Assembly (NCBI RefSeq): GCF_016107705.1
Contig: NZ_JAEHGC010000023.1
Span: 1 to 59,116 of the forward strand
Source: Neobacillus cucumis
GTDB taxonomy: Bacteria > Bacillota > Bacilli > Bacillales_B > DSM-18226
Reading direction: 5' to 3'
DNA length: 59,116 bases
The notes under the pieces were generated by a model. It worked only from the letters and a program-made list of their open reading frames with translations, was not told where the DNA came from and searched no databases. Within the stretch, counting starts at the first letter, position 1; every line of letters starts with the position of its first letter. This document shows, piece after piece, positions 1 through 8,383 of the stretch. The position numbers were made by a program, and so were the translations under genes.

Positions 1-30
1 TCCTGAGCCAGGATCAAACTCTCCAAGAAA
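1..30 (-). rRNA. 16S rRNA, 5' end only (partial)
   Basis: The reverse complement of the first bases reads GGAGAGTTTGATCCTGGCTC, the universally conserved start of bacterial 16S rRNA. The gene runs leftward out of the window, so only about 30 bases are present. The exact mature 5' end is estimated by comparison with other 16S genes. Confidence 0.95.
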
Positions 31-120
31 GTTGATATAGCTCATTTGTTACGTTGGCTCATGTTTTCTATATTAATAGAAGAAACACGATAATTATTGT
101 TTGTTGACGTTTTTGTCTGT

Positions 121-140
121 TTAGTTTTCAAAGAACAATC
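121..140 (-). promoter_or_regulatory. rRNA leader boxA-like element
   Basis: On the minus strand the leader between the rrn promoters and 16S reads TTGTTCTTTGAAAACTAA. This element recurs in Bacillus rrn leaders and spacers and resembles the boxA antitermination and processing signal. No gene lies between 31 and 378; the stretch is rRNA leader and promoters. Confidence 0.5.
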
Positions 141-181
141 TTGTTTCAGCTTCTAAAATCTCTTTCAGAAGCAACTCTATT

Positions 182-210
182 AGAATATCATCTCATTAAT
201 GATTTGTCAA
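182..210 (-). promoter_or_regulatory. rRNA operon promoter P2
   Basis: Minus-strand -35 TTGACA (205-210) and -10 TATTCT (182-187) are separated by 17 bp, about 150 bp before 16S. Together with P1 this gives the tandem promoter layout usual for Bacillus rrn operons. Confidence 0.8.
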
Positions 211-272
211 CATTTATTTTTAAATCATTATTATCATTTTGTTGTTGACTCGTCATTAACGACTGCTTAAAT

Positions 273-302
273 ATATTACCACCATTTCTATTGCTACGTC
301 AA
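273..302 (-). promoter_or_regulatory. rRNA operon promoter P1
   Basis: Minus-strand -35 TTGACG (297-302) and -10 TAATAT (273-278) with an 18-bp spacer, roughly 90 bp upstream of P2. It is the upstream member of a tandem rrn promoter pair. Confidence 0.65.
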
Positions 303-378
303 CACTATTTTTCACTTTTTCAAATTAAAATTGGCTAGAATCCTTTTGAACCTTTTCTCCTACTTATATGGATTCGTT

Positions 379-1494
379 TTAAAAATATTTTTGGTAAAAC
401 CAAAATTTCGTCCCTAAACAAATAGAAGCCAATTTACGCGCCAGCGCTCCTGAATTCCACGTTCCATAATTATTAGACAAAACGATAACGGTAACCCTGT
501 CCTTAATAAAATCCACTATTTCACATTTGAAACCAGGCAAACTGCCGTTATGCTCAATCATCGGTCTTCCAAAACTAATAAAGTTATTTGCTACTTTCCA
601 ACCGTAGCCATATTTAAAAACGCCCAATTTAGAGGTATCGATATAGCCTGTCTCCATTTTTTCAATCTCATTTGGCGAAAGGATTTTGAAGTCATGGATC
701 GCATTATTGTATCTCATCATGTCTCCGACTGTTGAAATAATATCACCCGCTCCTGCGAGCTGACTTTCATCATCAGTTTCTACCGCTCTCTGCATGTTCC
801 TATATCCGATTGCAAAATCCTTTGCATCCACCTTTCTAAAATAGGTATGATCCATACCAACAGGTTTAAAGATATTGTCCCGAAAATAGGTCTGATAACT
901 TTTTCCGGAAACCTTTTCAATAATATAAGCAAGCATCATATACCCTGTGTTAGAATACATATATTTTGTTCCGGGGTTAAAAGTCAATGTTTGTTTCTTC
1001 ATTAAATTAATAAATGCTGGCAGAGTGATTGGCTTAGTTGTATCTGTTAGTTTAGAATGGTCAGCAACCCCCGAGCTGTGGGTCAGCAAACTTTGAATGG
1101 TAATTTTATCGCCATCAGGAAAATGATCTATATACTTCGATATTGGATCAGAAGTTTTCAATTTCCCGTTCTTTTCAAGCTGAAGGATGGATACCGCTGT
1201 AAAGGATTTTGTTAGCGAAGCGATACGAAATTGGGTGTTTAGTTGATTAGGAACCCCGGTTTCCTTATTGGCAAACCCATAGCCTTTTTCAAATATCGCC
1301 TTTCCATCCTTGGCAACTAACACGACACCATTAAATTGACTATCTACAGCCTTTTTATCCATAAACACTTCGAGCCTATTCTTGAGGTTACCTTGCAATC
1401 CCGACTGGGTGTTACCATATACATTAAATGCCGCTATCGTAATAATCACAAAACAGAATAAAACACTAATTACCCACTTGACTGACTTTTTCAT
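379..1494 (-). CDS. Exported serine hydrolase, beta-lactamase/PBP-like (class C fold)
   Basis: A 371-residue protein with an N-terminal hydrophobic segment (about residues 5-25: signal peptide or membrane anchor) followed by a beta-lactamase-type serine hydrolase domain. The catalytic S-x-x-K is seen as SLTK (residues 93-96), the Y-x-N motif as YSN (about 180-182), and the third motif as HNG near the C-terminus. Such proteins are usually D,D-peptidases, esterases or of unknown substrate; resistance to beta-lactams cannot be inferred. An in-frame ATG exists 15 codons upstream, but the site GAGAGGCGG lies 12 bases before the ATG at 1494, so that start is preferred. It is a single gene behind the ptsG terminator. 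A short hairpin (TTTTGGT/ACCAAAA, 389-406) overlaps the end of the gene and could help termination. Confidence 0.85.
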   Translation of the reverse strand: MKKSVKWVISVLFCFVIITIAAFNVYGNTQSGLQGNLKNRLEVFMDKKAVDSQFNGVVLVAKDGKAIFEKGYGFANKETGVPNQLNTQFRIASLTKSFTAVSILQLEKNGKLKTSDPISKYIDHFPDGDKITIQSLLTHSSGVADHSKLTDTTKPITLPAFINLMKKQTLTFNPGTKYMYSNTGYMMLAYIIEKVSGKSYQTYFRDNIFKPVGMDHTYFRKVDAKDFAIGYRNMQRAVETDDESQLAGAGDIISTVGDMMRYNNAIHDFKILSPNEIEKMETGYIDTSKLGVFKYGYGWKVANNFISFGRPMIEHNGSLPGFKCEIVDFIKDRVTVIVLSNNYGTWNSGALARKLASICLGTKFWFYQKYF

Positions 1495-1584
1495 TTGCAC
1501 AGGATTGCCGCCTCTCAATTTATCTGTCTTTGTAATCAATTATACGTTTATGATTCGTTATTTCAAAAATTCGATACTTATAAA

Positions 1585-1618
1585 ACACAAAAACCGACCT
1601 CATTTAAAAGGTCGGCTC
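1585..1618 (-). terminator. ptsG terminator
   Basis: Minus strand: stem CCGACCT/AGGTCGG (1609-1615 with 1594-1600) followed by TTTTTGTGTTTT, just after the ptsG stop codon. Confidence 0.85.
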
Positions 1619-1628
1619 TGCATACTGC

Positions 1629-3674
1629 TTATTTTGTAATTCTTACAATATCTGCTTGTTTTAAATCTACTTGGCCTTGTTTTTCAAGCACGACTTTTTC
1701 ACCTTCTGCTAAGTTGGTGAAAACAATTGGAGTAATCGTAGAAGTCGCATGCTCTTTTACATAATCCAAATCGACCTTTAATAATGGCTGTCCTTTTACA
1801 ATACGGTCATTTTCAGACACTAATGTTTCAAACCCTTGACCCTTCAAATTAACCGTGTCGATTCCCACGTGAATAAGGATTTCGCGACCACCGTCGGATA
1901 AGATTCCAATTGCATGTTTCGTTGGGAATAGGTTAACAATTTTTCCATCAACAGGTGATACAACCGTTCCCTCTGAAGGAACAATCGCAAAACCGTCTCC
2001 CATCATTTTTCCAGCAAAGACTTGGTCTGGAACTTCAGTGATCGGTTTGATTTCTCCTTTTAATGGAGCAACAATGATTTCTTTACTAGTATTCCCTGCT
2101 GGAACAGCTTGAAGCTTAGTTTCCTTTGGCTCCGCTGCAGCTCTTGGACGTTTTCCTTCCATAATATCTTTCATTTGTCCTTTAATGGTTTCAGAACGTG
2201 GTCCAAAGATGGCTTGGATGTTATTACCTACCTCAAGAACACCAGCAGCACCTAATTTTTTCAATTGGCTTTTGTCTACTTCTTTAATATCATTTACTGA
2301 TACACGCAGGCGAGTAATACACGCATCTAAATGAGCAATGTTTTTCTGTCCACCCATTGCATCCAAAATATTTGCTGCCAGATCACCTGATCCAGCTTTT
2401 CCTGTTGGAGCGTCATCTTCTTCTTCCTCTAATTCACGACCAGGAGTTTTGAGGTCAAACTTACGGATTGCGAAACGGAATCCGAAATAGTAAATGACTG
2501 CGAAGACAAGGCCCACTGGAATAACAATCCATGCATGTGTTTGCGGGTTAATAAGCCCAAATAAAATGTAATCTATCAATCCTCCTGAGAAGGTCATTCC
2601 GATTTTTACATTTAAAAGATGCATGGTCATAAAAGATAGTCCGGCAAAAATGGCGTGAATACCGAATAATACTGGTGCTACGAACAAGAATGAGAATTCA
2701 ATTGGTTCTGTAATACCTGTTAAAAATGATGTTAAACCAGCAGAAAACATGAGACCGCCGACAACGGCTTTCTTTTCCGGCTTTGCTTCATGATAAATCG
2801 CTAAAGCAGCAGCAGGAAGACCAAACATCATAAATGGATATTTACCAGTTGTGAATGTACCGGCAGTTAGGTGTTTTACACCATCTTTAATTTGCTCCAT
2901 GAAAATATGCTGGTCGCCATGAACAATTTGACCCGCTTTATTTGTATAGCTCCCAAATTCAAACCAGAATGGCGCATAGAAGATATGATGCAATCCAAAT
3001 GGAATAAGAGAACGTTCAATAACCCCGAAAATAAAGGCAGAAAGCGTTAAATTTGCGTCTACCATGTTCGTTGAGAATGCATTTAAGCCAGATTGAATTG
3101 GCGGCCAAATCACAATCATAATTAATCCTAAAATGACTGAACTTGCTGCCGTTATAATTGGTACGAACCGCTTACCTGCAAAGAATCCTAAATAAGATGG
3201 GAGTTCAATTTCAAAGAATTTATTGTACATTGTTGCTGCAATGATTCCGACAATAATACCGCCAAACACACCCGTTTGCAAAGTTGGAATCCCCAATACA
3301 GATGCATAGCTTTGCGGATGTTTCGTTAAAGCATCTGCATCAATGCCTAGTGCTGTACCCATCGTTGCGTTCATGATAAGGAAACCAACAATTGCCGCTA
3401 GACCCGCAACACCGTCTCCTCCGGCTAATCCAATTGCAACCCCGACTGCAAATAACAGAGCAAGGTTCCCAAAAATAACGCTTCCCGCTTGTTCCATAAC
3501 TTTTGCAACCATTGCTACACCATGGTTGTCTAAAAATGGCGCAAGATCTAATAAGGTTGGGTTTTGAAGTGCATTACCAATCGCAAGTAAAATCCCAGCA
3601 GCCGGCAAAATTGCAACCGGCAGCATTAATGCTTTACCGACTTTTTGCAAGACGCCAAAGGCATTTTTAAACAT
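1629..3674 (-). CDS. ptsG: PTS glucose-specific EIICBA permease
   Basis: A 681-residue glucose phosphotransferase transporter that imports and phosphorylates glucose at the membrane using phosphate from HPr. Domain order is EIIC (about 1-400, many membrane helices, [16 protein letters not shown] region), EIIB (phospho-cysteine in [13 protein letters not shown], about residue 450), a linker, then EIIA (phospho-histidine in ILIHVGID). Length is close to B. subtilis PtsG (699). The leader holds a GlcT-responsive RAT/terminator pair and glcT lies directly upstream, as in B. subtilis. Expression is therefore expected to be induced by glucose through antitermination. A glucosamine or other hexose preference cannot be excluded from sequence alone, but the glcT neighbour makes glucose most likely. 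Confidence 0.95.
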   Translation of the reverse strand: MFKNAFGVLQKVGKALMLPVAILPAAGILLAIGNALQNPTLLDLAPFLDNHGVAMVAKVMEQAGSVIFGNLALLFAVGVAIGLAGGDGVAGLAAIVGFLIMNATMGTALGIDADALTKHPQSYASVLGIPTLQTGVFGGIIVGIIAATMYNKFFEIELPSYLGFFAGKRFVPIITAASSVILGLIMIVIWPPIQSGLNAFSTNMVDANLTLSAFIFGVIERSLIPFGLHHIFYAPFWFEFGSYTNKAGQIVHGDQHIFMEQIKDGVKHLTAGTFTTGKYPFMMFGLPAAALAIYHEAKPEKKAVVGGLMFSAGLTSFLTGITEPIEFSFLFVAPVLFGIHAIFAGLSFMTMHLLNVKIGMTFSGGLIDYILFGLINPQTHAWIVIPVGLVFAVIYYFGFRFAIRKFDLKTPGRELEEEEDDAPTGKAGSGDLAANILDAMGGQKNIAHLDACITRLRVSVNDIKEVDKSQLKKLGAAGVLEVGNNIQAIFGPRSETIKGQMKDIMEGKRPRAAAEPKETKLQAVPAGNTSKEIIVAPLKGEIKPITEVPDQVFAGKMMGDGFAIVPSEGTVVSPVDGKIVNLFPTKHAIGILSDGGREILIHVGIDTVNLKGQGFETLVSENDRIVKGQPLLKVDLDYVKEHATSTITPIVFTNLAEGEKVVLEKQGQVDLKQADIVRITK

Positions 3675-3737
3675 GATATAACCCCCAATATTTTTAATTT
3701 AGCTCATTAAGCGTTTTCATTTATGGCATAAAACCAA

Positions 3738-3831
3738 CAAAAAAAGGCATGAGTAAAAGTAAACTGAATAAAGGTATGGGTATAGAATGCCCCCTACACT
3801 TTATTTCAATGAATACTTTTCACTCATGCCT
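3738..3831 (-). terminator. Conditional terminator in the ptsG leader
   Basis: On the minus strand AGGCATGAGTGAAAAG (3816-3831) can pair with CTTTTACTCATGCCT (3745-3759), followed by TTTTTTTG. The stem is long with a wide loop. It is placed between glcT and ptsG and overlaps the RAT, so GlcT binding would prevent its formation. Confidence 0.85.
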
Positions 3832-3848
3832 GATCGAATCAGTAACAC
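3805..3848 (-). promoter_or_regulatory. RAT (ribonucleic antiterminator) bound by GlcT
   Basis: The minus-strand leader contains GTTACTGATTCGATCAGGCA followed by TGAGTGAAAAG. This closely matches the known B. subtilis ptsG RAT and partly overlaps the 5' arm of the downstream terminator. Binding of active GlcT would stabilise the RAT and allow read-through into ptsG. Confidence 0.8.
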
Positions 3849-3862
3849 GTAAAAAATAATAG

Positions 3863-4705
3863 CTATTTAATTTTCTTTTGAAGCCTTTGCAAATGCATTG
3901 TTAAATAAACTGCTTCTGCATCATAGACTGTCAACCTTAATGTTTGCTGCATTACCTTAATGAGCTTCCAGGAAAGATTATAGCATACTGGATATTCTTC
4001 TTTCAATAGGGAAGCAATTTTTTCTGGTTCCTCTACCCGCTCCCCCTTCTGCACTCTTTCAATCGCAAATCGGAGATGACGAACGAGACGCATATAATCA
4101 ATGCTTTCTTTATCAATTTCAATATCAAGCTGTTCTTCGACCATTTCAACCAGCCTGCTTATAAGCTGAGAATGACGGTTCACATCGGAGAGATTTTTAT
4201 TTGTAATCGCACTATGAATATGCAGTGCAATAAAACCAATCTCACCATCTGGGAGGTTTATTCCCGTTTTCTCTCGAATATATCGGACGACTTCTGCCGC
4301 TACTTCGTACTCATGCCGATACAACGCTTTTGTTTCCACTAAAAACGGGTTGGACATTTCCATCCCTTGTGATGCCCTTGTAATTGCAAACATTAAATGG
4401 TCCGTTAAAGCAACATGGATATGTTCATTGAGCTGTGAATTTGTTCTTTGCTTGATCAAATCTATGGCAGAAATAATCACTTCAAGAAAATCATTGTCAA
4501 TAAAAGGAAGCAGCTTAATATAACTTTCTTGTTCCTTTTCATTTTTTAAAACAAAAAGCTTTTCAACTGTATCAGTCTCAATAAAATTCCCCTGTTTCCG
4601 ATTGAAACCAATACCTTTTCCAATTAAGACAACTTCTTCATAGGAAGGGTGTTTAGCGATTAAAACATTGTTATTCAACACTTTATCAATCAATAATTTT
4701 GCCAT
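3863..4705 (-). CDS. glcT: Transcription antiterminator of the BglG family, GlcT
   Basis: A 280-residue RNA-binding antiterminator. The N-terminal CAT domain (about 1-60) starts with the typical LLIDKVLNNNVLIAK pattern. Two PTS-regulation domains follow: PRD1 (about 65-170, histidines in HIHVALTDHLMFA) and PRD2 (about 175-280, histidines in FIALHIHSA). EII-glucose is known to phosphorylate and inactivate GlcT when glucose is absent. The gene sits 188 bp upstream of ptsG in the same direction, with its RAT target in the gap. Length matches the family (about 280). Confidence 0.93.
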   Translation of the reverse strand: MAKLLIDKVLNNNVLIAKHPSYEEVVLIGKGIGFNRKQGNFIETDTVEKLFVLKNEKEQESYIKLLPFIDNDFLEVIISAIDLIKQRTNSQLNEHIHVALTDHLMFAITRASQGMEMSNPFLVETKALYRHEYEVAAEVVRYIREKTGINLPDGEIGFIALHIHSAITNKNLSDVNRHSQLISRLVEMVEEQLDIEIDKESIDYMRLVRHLRFAIERVQKGERVEEPEKIASLLKEEYPVCYNLSWKLIKVMQQTLRLTVYDAEAVYLTMHLQRLQKKIK

Positions 4706-4780
4706 ACCCTTTTCTCCATTTCCCTTTTCCTTAGTATCATCATCGTAAAAGAGAGAATGCAGGAAGTCAACGGCAATTTT

Positions 4781-4814
4781 CGACTATTTCCACGGAAATC
4801 ATGACCAATAGTCG
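4781..4814 (-). other. Inverted repeat upstream of glcT
   Basis: CGACTATT (4781-4788) and AATAGTCG (4807-4814) are perfect 8-bp inverted arms 18 bp apart, between the pbuG terminator and glcT. It could be an operator or part of the glcT promoter region. No regulator is assigned. Confidence 0.35.
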
Positions 4815-4852
4815 ACAAAAAAGGAACCTCAATCCGGGAAAGAGGTTCCTTT
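4815..4852 (-). terminator. pbuG terminator
   Basis: Minus strand: AAGGAACCTC (4842-4851) pairs with GAGGTTCCTT (4821-4830) followed by a T-run. It lies immediately after the pbuG stop codon. Confidence 0.9.
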
Positions 4853-4859
4853 TTATCAC

Positions 4860-6185
4860 TTATTTCAAAATAAAATATACAAGAAAGATTACAAAGAAGA
4901 GATACATAATAGGATTAACATCCTTGATTCTTCCTTTTACAATCATGGTAATTGGGTAGAAAATAAACCCAATTGCAATACCTGTTGCAATGCTATAAGA
5001 AAGCGGCATGGTAATCATCGTTAAGAAAGCCGGTACAGCAATCTCAAATTTTTTCCATTCAATATCGCCTAACGAAGAAACCATCAATACTCCGACAATA
5101 ATCAGTGCAGGTGCGGTAACAGCTGTAGTAACTACTGATAATAACGGGAAGAAAAAGATTGCCAAAATAAAGAATCCCGCTGTTACTAATGAAGCAAATC
5201 CTGTTCTAGCCCCTGTTGCTACCCCTGCAGTAGATTCAATATAAGAAGTAGTAGTAGAGGTTCCCAAAACGGCACCAACCATTGTTGCAATTGAGTCAGA
5301 TAACAACGCTCTTCCTGCATTAGGAAGCTTATTGTCTTTCATCAATCCCGCTTGGTTCGCAACCGCAACTAGTGTTCCTGCATTATCAAAGAAATCAACA
5401 AACAAGAATGTCAGGATAATCCCCACCATACTCGTTGACCAGAAGGAACTGTCACTAAAGGATGAAAATACAGCACCAAACGTTGGGTCTAAACTTGGTA
5501 CTTTTCCAACAACTTGATGAGGAACATCAATTAAGTTAAAAATCATTCCGACAATCGCCGTGATGATCATCCCAAAGAATACGGCCCCTTTAATACCTCT
5601 GGTCATCATGATAACTGTAATTAAGATACCAAAAATCGTAAGCAAGGTATTCCCATTTGATAAGTTGCCTAATCCTACAAGAGTTGCATCGTTTTTTACA
5701 ATAATTCCTGATTCCTGAAGTCCAATAAAGGTGATAAACAAACCAATACCTGCCCCAACGGCATGTTTTAAATCGATTGGGATCGCATTAATAATTTTTT
5801 CACGAAGACCAGTAAGTGTCAGAACGAAGAAGAACACACCCGAAATTAATACTGCACCCAACGCATGCTGCCAAGGGATTTTATCGCCCAATACTACGGT
5901 ATAAGCAAAGAATGCATTTAACCCCATCCCCGGTGCAAGTGCCAGCGGATATTTTCCAAGGAGTCCCATGACAATTGAACCGATAGCAGAAGCAATAGCC
6001 GTAGCAACAAATACTGCTCCATAATCCATTCTTAAAGCATCCGGGAACCCTTTAATACTTGCTAAAGATAAAGTTAGTGGGTTTACCACTAAAATATAAG
6101 CCATTGCTAAAAAAGTAGTCATACCGCCCATGAATTCTTGACGATAACTGGTACCAAACTTTGCAAACTCAAAATAGTTTTTCAA
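4860..6185 (-). CDS. pbuG: Guanine/hypoxanthine permease (NCS2/AzgA-like)
   Basis: A 441-residue integral membrane purine permease with about 12-14 hydrophobic helices. It starts with MKNYFEFAKFGTSYRQEF and contains the family hallmarks GGMTTFLAMAYILVVNP and ALAPGMGLNAFFAY near the N-terminus and DFFDNAGTLVAVA in the middle. PbuG proteins take up hypoxanthine and guanine for salvage. The leader contains a guanine-class riboswitch with a terminator, and two PurR boxes precede the promoter, so both signals would cut expression when purines are plentiful. The gene follows guaA in the same direction, as in B. subtilis. Confidence 0.93.
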   Translation of the reverse strand: MKNYFEFAKFGTSYRQEFMGGMTTFLAMAYILVVNPLTLSLASIKGFPDALRMDYGAVFVATAIASAIGSIVMGLLGKYPLALAPGMGLNAFFAYTVVLGDKIPWQHALGAVLISGVFFFVLTLTGLREKIINAIPIDLKHAVGAGIGLFITFIGLQESGIIVKNDATLVGLGNLSNGNTLLTIFGILITVIMMTRGIKGAVFFGMIITAIVGMIFNLIDVPHQVVGKVPSLDPTFGAVFSSFSDSSFWSTSMVGIILTFLFVDFFDNAGTLVAVANQAGLMKDNKLPNAGRALLSDSIATMVGAVLGTSTTTSYIESTAGVATGARTGFASLVTAGFFILAIFFFPLLSVVTTAVTAPALIIVGVLMVSSLGDIEWKKFEIAVPAFLTMITMPLSYSIATGIAIGFIFYPITMIVKGRIKDVNPIMYLFFVIFLVYFILK

Positions 6186-6227
6186 CCTTTTTACCCCCTA
6201 ATTAATCCTTTATCTAATAAAATTACC

Positions 6228-6257
6228 AAAAAACGCTTCGGTATCCACCGAAGCGTT
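6228..6257 (-). terminator. Riboswitch-controlled terminator before pbuG
   Basis: Minus strand: AACGCTTCGGT pairs with ACCGAAGCGTT through a short loop, followed by TTTTTTGG. It lies between the purine aptamer and the pbuG start codon, as expected for the expression platform. Confidence 0.88.
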
Positions 6258-6307
6258 TGACTATAGGCATATGTAAATAATAAAAGGACATAAATCCCCT
6301 ATTAAAA

Positions 6308-6381
6308 AACACCTCGTAGTCAAGCTATTTACGGTAGCTCGGTAGAAACTTCTGGGCCATATCCCCAAGATTATACGACAC
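6308..6381 (-). promoter_or_regulatory. Guanine-class purine riboswitch aptamer (pbuG leader)
   Basis: On the minus strand the conserved core elements are present in order: GTCGTATAATC, GGGGATATGGC, AGTTTCTACC, ACCGTAAAT and GACTACGAG. The residue equivalent to position 74 of the xpt aptamer is C (GACTAC), which indicates guanine/hypoxanthine rather than adenine. Confidence 0.93.
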
Positions 6382-6408
6382 AATATGACAAATATTTAGT
6401 ACGTTAGT

Positions 6409-6437
6409 ATCATATCAAGGAGGAGGTTTTCTGTCAA
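6409..6437 (-). promoter_or_regulatory. pbuG sigma-A promoter
   Basis: Minus strand TTGACA (6432-6437) and TATGAT (6409-6414) with an exact 17-bp spacer, about 30 bp upstream of the riboswitch. Confidence 0.85.
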
Positions 6438-6440
6438 TAA

Positions 6441-6486
6441 AAAATACGAACGTTTTTTATTATTAAAATAAAAACATTCGTATTTT
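6441..6486 (-). promoter_or_regulatory. Pair of PurR boxes upstream of pbuG
   Basis: Two inverted 14-bp sites, AAATACGAACGTTT (6442-6455) and its near inverse AAACATTCGTATTT (6472-6485), are 16 bp apart with central CGAA. This is the geometry of Bacillus PurBoxes, here adjoining the -35 region. PurR with PRPP control would make this gene repressed by purines at initiation as well as by the riboswitch. Confidence 0.75.
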
Positions 6487-6517
6487 CCAACCTTTATTCT
6501 ATTATTCGATTTGTTCA

Positions 6518-6550
6518 ACTAAAAATCAGTGGGGAGGTCCCCCACTGATT
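6518..6550 (-). terminator. guaA terminator
   Basis: Minus strand: ATCAGTGGGG pairs with CCCCACTGAT, followed by TTTTTAG, 12 bp after the guaA stop codon. Confidence 0.9.
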
Positions 6551-6561
6551 AAAGTTTCACT

Positions 6562-8100
6562 TTATTCCCACTCAATCGTAGCCGGCGGCTTGCTGGTAAT
6601 ATCATAGACCACCCGGTTTACATGAGCAACTTCATTGACGATTCGGGTTGAAATAACTTCAAGTACATCCCACGGAATCCGCGCCCAATCAGATGTCATC
6701 CCATCGATCGAGGTAACAGCACGAATACCAATCGTGTAATCATACGTTCTGGTATCCCCCATAACCCCAACACTGCGAACGTCTGGAAGGACAGTGAAGT
6801 ATTGCCAAATTTCACGATCTAAGCCAGCCTTTTTAATTTCCTCACGTAAAATCCAATCAGATTCACGAACAATCTCTAATTTATCTTCAGAAATCGCCCC
6901 TAATACCCGAATACCAAGACCCGGACCTGGGAATGGCTGACGCCAAACGATATCATCCGGAATTCCAAGCTCAGTTCCGAGAGCACGGACTTCATCTTTA
7001 AAAAGGGTATTTAATGGTTCAATTAATTTAAACTGCATATCTTCAGGCAGACCGCCGACATTATGGTGGGACTTAATCGTTTGCGCTGTTGCTGTCCCAC
7101 TTTCAATAATATCGGTATAAAGCGTTCCCTGAGCTAAGAACTCAATTCCTTCAAGCTTCGTTGCTTCATCATCAAATACATAGATAAATTCGTTACCGAT
7201 AATTTTACGTTTCTTCTCAGGATCTGAGACGCCTTCCAATTTGGAAAGGAAGCGATCCTTTGCATCAACTTTGATGACATTCATATGGAAACCTTCGGAG
7301 AAAGTTTTCATAACGCTCTCCGCTTCGTTTTTACGAAGTAATCCGTGATCAACAAAAATACATGTCAGCTGATCGCCGATCGCTTTGTGGATTAATACAG
7401 CCACAACAGATGAATCTACACCGCCGCTAAGAGCACATAGGACTTTTTTGTTACCGACAGTCTGACGGATTTTCTCCATTTCCATTTCGATATAGTTTTC
7501 CATCGACCAATCTCCACTGCAATCACAAACATTGAAAACAAAATTTTTCAGAAGGTCGTTTCCATAAACGGAATGACGAACCTCCGGATGGAATTGTACA
7601 GCATAAAGTTTTCTTGCTTCATTACTCATGGCCGCAATCGGACAGTGTGGATTTGTTCCGTCTACTGTAAAGCCTGCAGGTGCTTCAACCACCAAATCAC
7701 CATGGCTCATCCAAACCACCTGCTCATTTGGAAGATCCTTATATAAGGCAGATTGATTATGAATCGTCATTGTTGCTTTTCCATATTCACGCTGCTTTGC
7801 TTTTTCGACTTTGCCGTCAAAATGAACGGTCATTAACTGCATCCCATAACAAATCCCCAGAATCGGCAGACCCATTTCAAAAATCCCTTCATCACACCGG
7901 AAGGAGTTCTCATCATAAACACTATTTGGACCACCTGAGAAAATAATCCCTTTTGGATTCAATTTTTTGATCTCTTCTACGGTAATGGTGTGGGGATGTA
8001 GCTCACTATACACACCAAATTCACGAATTCGGCGGGTAATAAGCTGGTTATACTGGCTTCCAAAATCTAAAACAACTATCATATCCTGTTTACCTGACAA
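6562..8100 (-). CDS. guaA: GMP synthase (glutamine-hydrolysing)
   Basis: About 512 residues. It converts XMP to GMP using ATP and glutamine. The class I glutamine amidotransferase domain comes first (DFGSQYNQL; nucleophile in [11 protein letters not shown]; catalytic HPE in AVQFHPE). The ATP-pyrophosphatase domain follows (P-loop [12 protein letters not shown]), then the dimerisation domain ending IEWE. Start choice: an ATG lies ten codons upstream, but a strong site (AGAGGTGG) sits 5 bases before a TTG at 8100, giving [14 protein letters not shown] and the usual family length (513 in B. subtilis). It is preceded by a guanine riboswitch with terminator, giving end-product control. The neighbours yebA and pbuG match the B. 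subtilis order. Confidence 0.96.
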   Translation of the reverse strand: MSGKQDMIVVLDFGSQYNQLITRRIREFGVYSELHPHTITVEEIKKLNPKGIIFSGGPNSVYDENSFRCDEGIFEMGLPILGICYGMQLMTVHFDGKVEKAKQREYGKATMTIHNQSALYKDLPNEQVVWMSHGDLVVEAPAGFTVDGTNPHCPIAAMSNEARKLYAVQFHPEVRHSVYGNDLLKNFVFNVCDCSGDWSMENYIEMEMEKIRQTVGNKKVLCALSGGVDSSVVAVLIHKAIGDQLTCIFVDHGLLRKNEAESVMKTFSEGFHMNVIKVDAKDRFLSKLEGVSDPEKKRKIIGNEFIYVFDDEATKLEGIEFLAQGTLYTDIIESGTATAQTIKSHHNVGGLPEDMQFKLIEPLNTLFKDEVRALGTELGIPDDIVWRQPFPGPGLGIRVLGAISEDKLEIVRESDWILREEIKKAGLDREIWQYFTVLPDVRSVGVMGDTRTYDYTIGIRAVTSIDGMTSDWARIPWDVLEVISTRIVNEVAHVNRVVYDITSKPPATIEWE

Positions 8101-8166
8101 TGCGGCCACCTCTTTTTTAATTTCATGCAATTTTAATTAGTTTTTACTACAAATGAAAAAAATAAA

Positions 8167-8228
8167 TAAAAAAAGAAAACTAGCTTTCTCCAACCAAAAA
8201 AAATAGGAAGGCAGAATTCTAGTTTTCT
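8167..8228 (-). terminator. Riboswitch-controlled terminator before guaA
   Basis: Minus strand: AGAAAACTAG (8219-8228) pairs with CTAGTTTTCT (8174-8183), followed by TTTTTTATTT. A competing antiterminator is visible: GAAGGCAGAA at the 3' side of aptamer P1 (8250-8259) is perfectly complementary to TTCTGCCTTC inside the terminator loop (8207-8216). Confidence 0.85.
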
Positions 8229-8254
8229 CGCAAAATCGCTCAAAAAACTTTCTG

Positions 8255-8325
8255 CCTTCATAGTCGGGCCATTTACGGCAGCCCGGTAGAGACTCTCGAA
8301 CCCTATCATCGAGGATATATGAAGG
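8255..8325 (-). promoter_or_regulatory. Guanine-class purine riboswitch aptamer (guaA leader)
   Basis: Minus-strand elements in order: CCTTCATATATCC, GATAGGGTTCGAG, AGTCTCTACCGGGC, GCCGTAAATGGCCC and GACTATGAAGG. P1 pairs CCTTCATA with TATGAAGG. C at the specificity position (GACTAT) predicts guanine. The leader fills the gap between yebA and guaA (8101-8383); there is no protein gene there. Confidence 0.92.
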
Positions 8326-8383
8326 TAACGTAAAACGAACCTTATTGAATTAAAACTTATTGTAGCAATTTGTCGTTTTTTGT

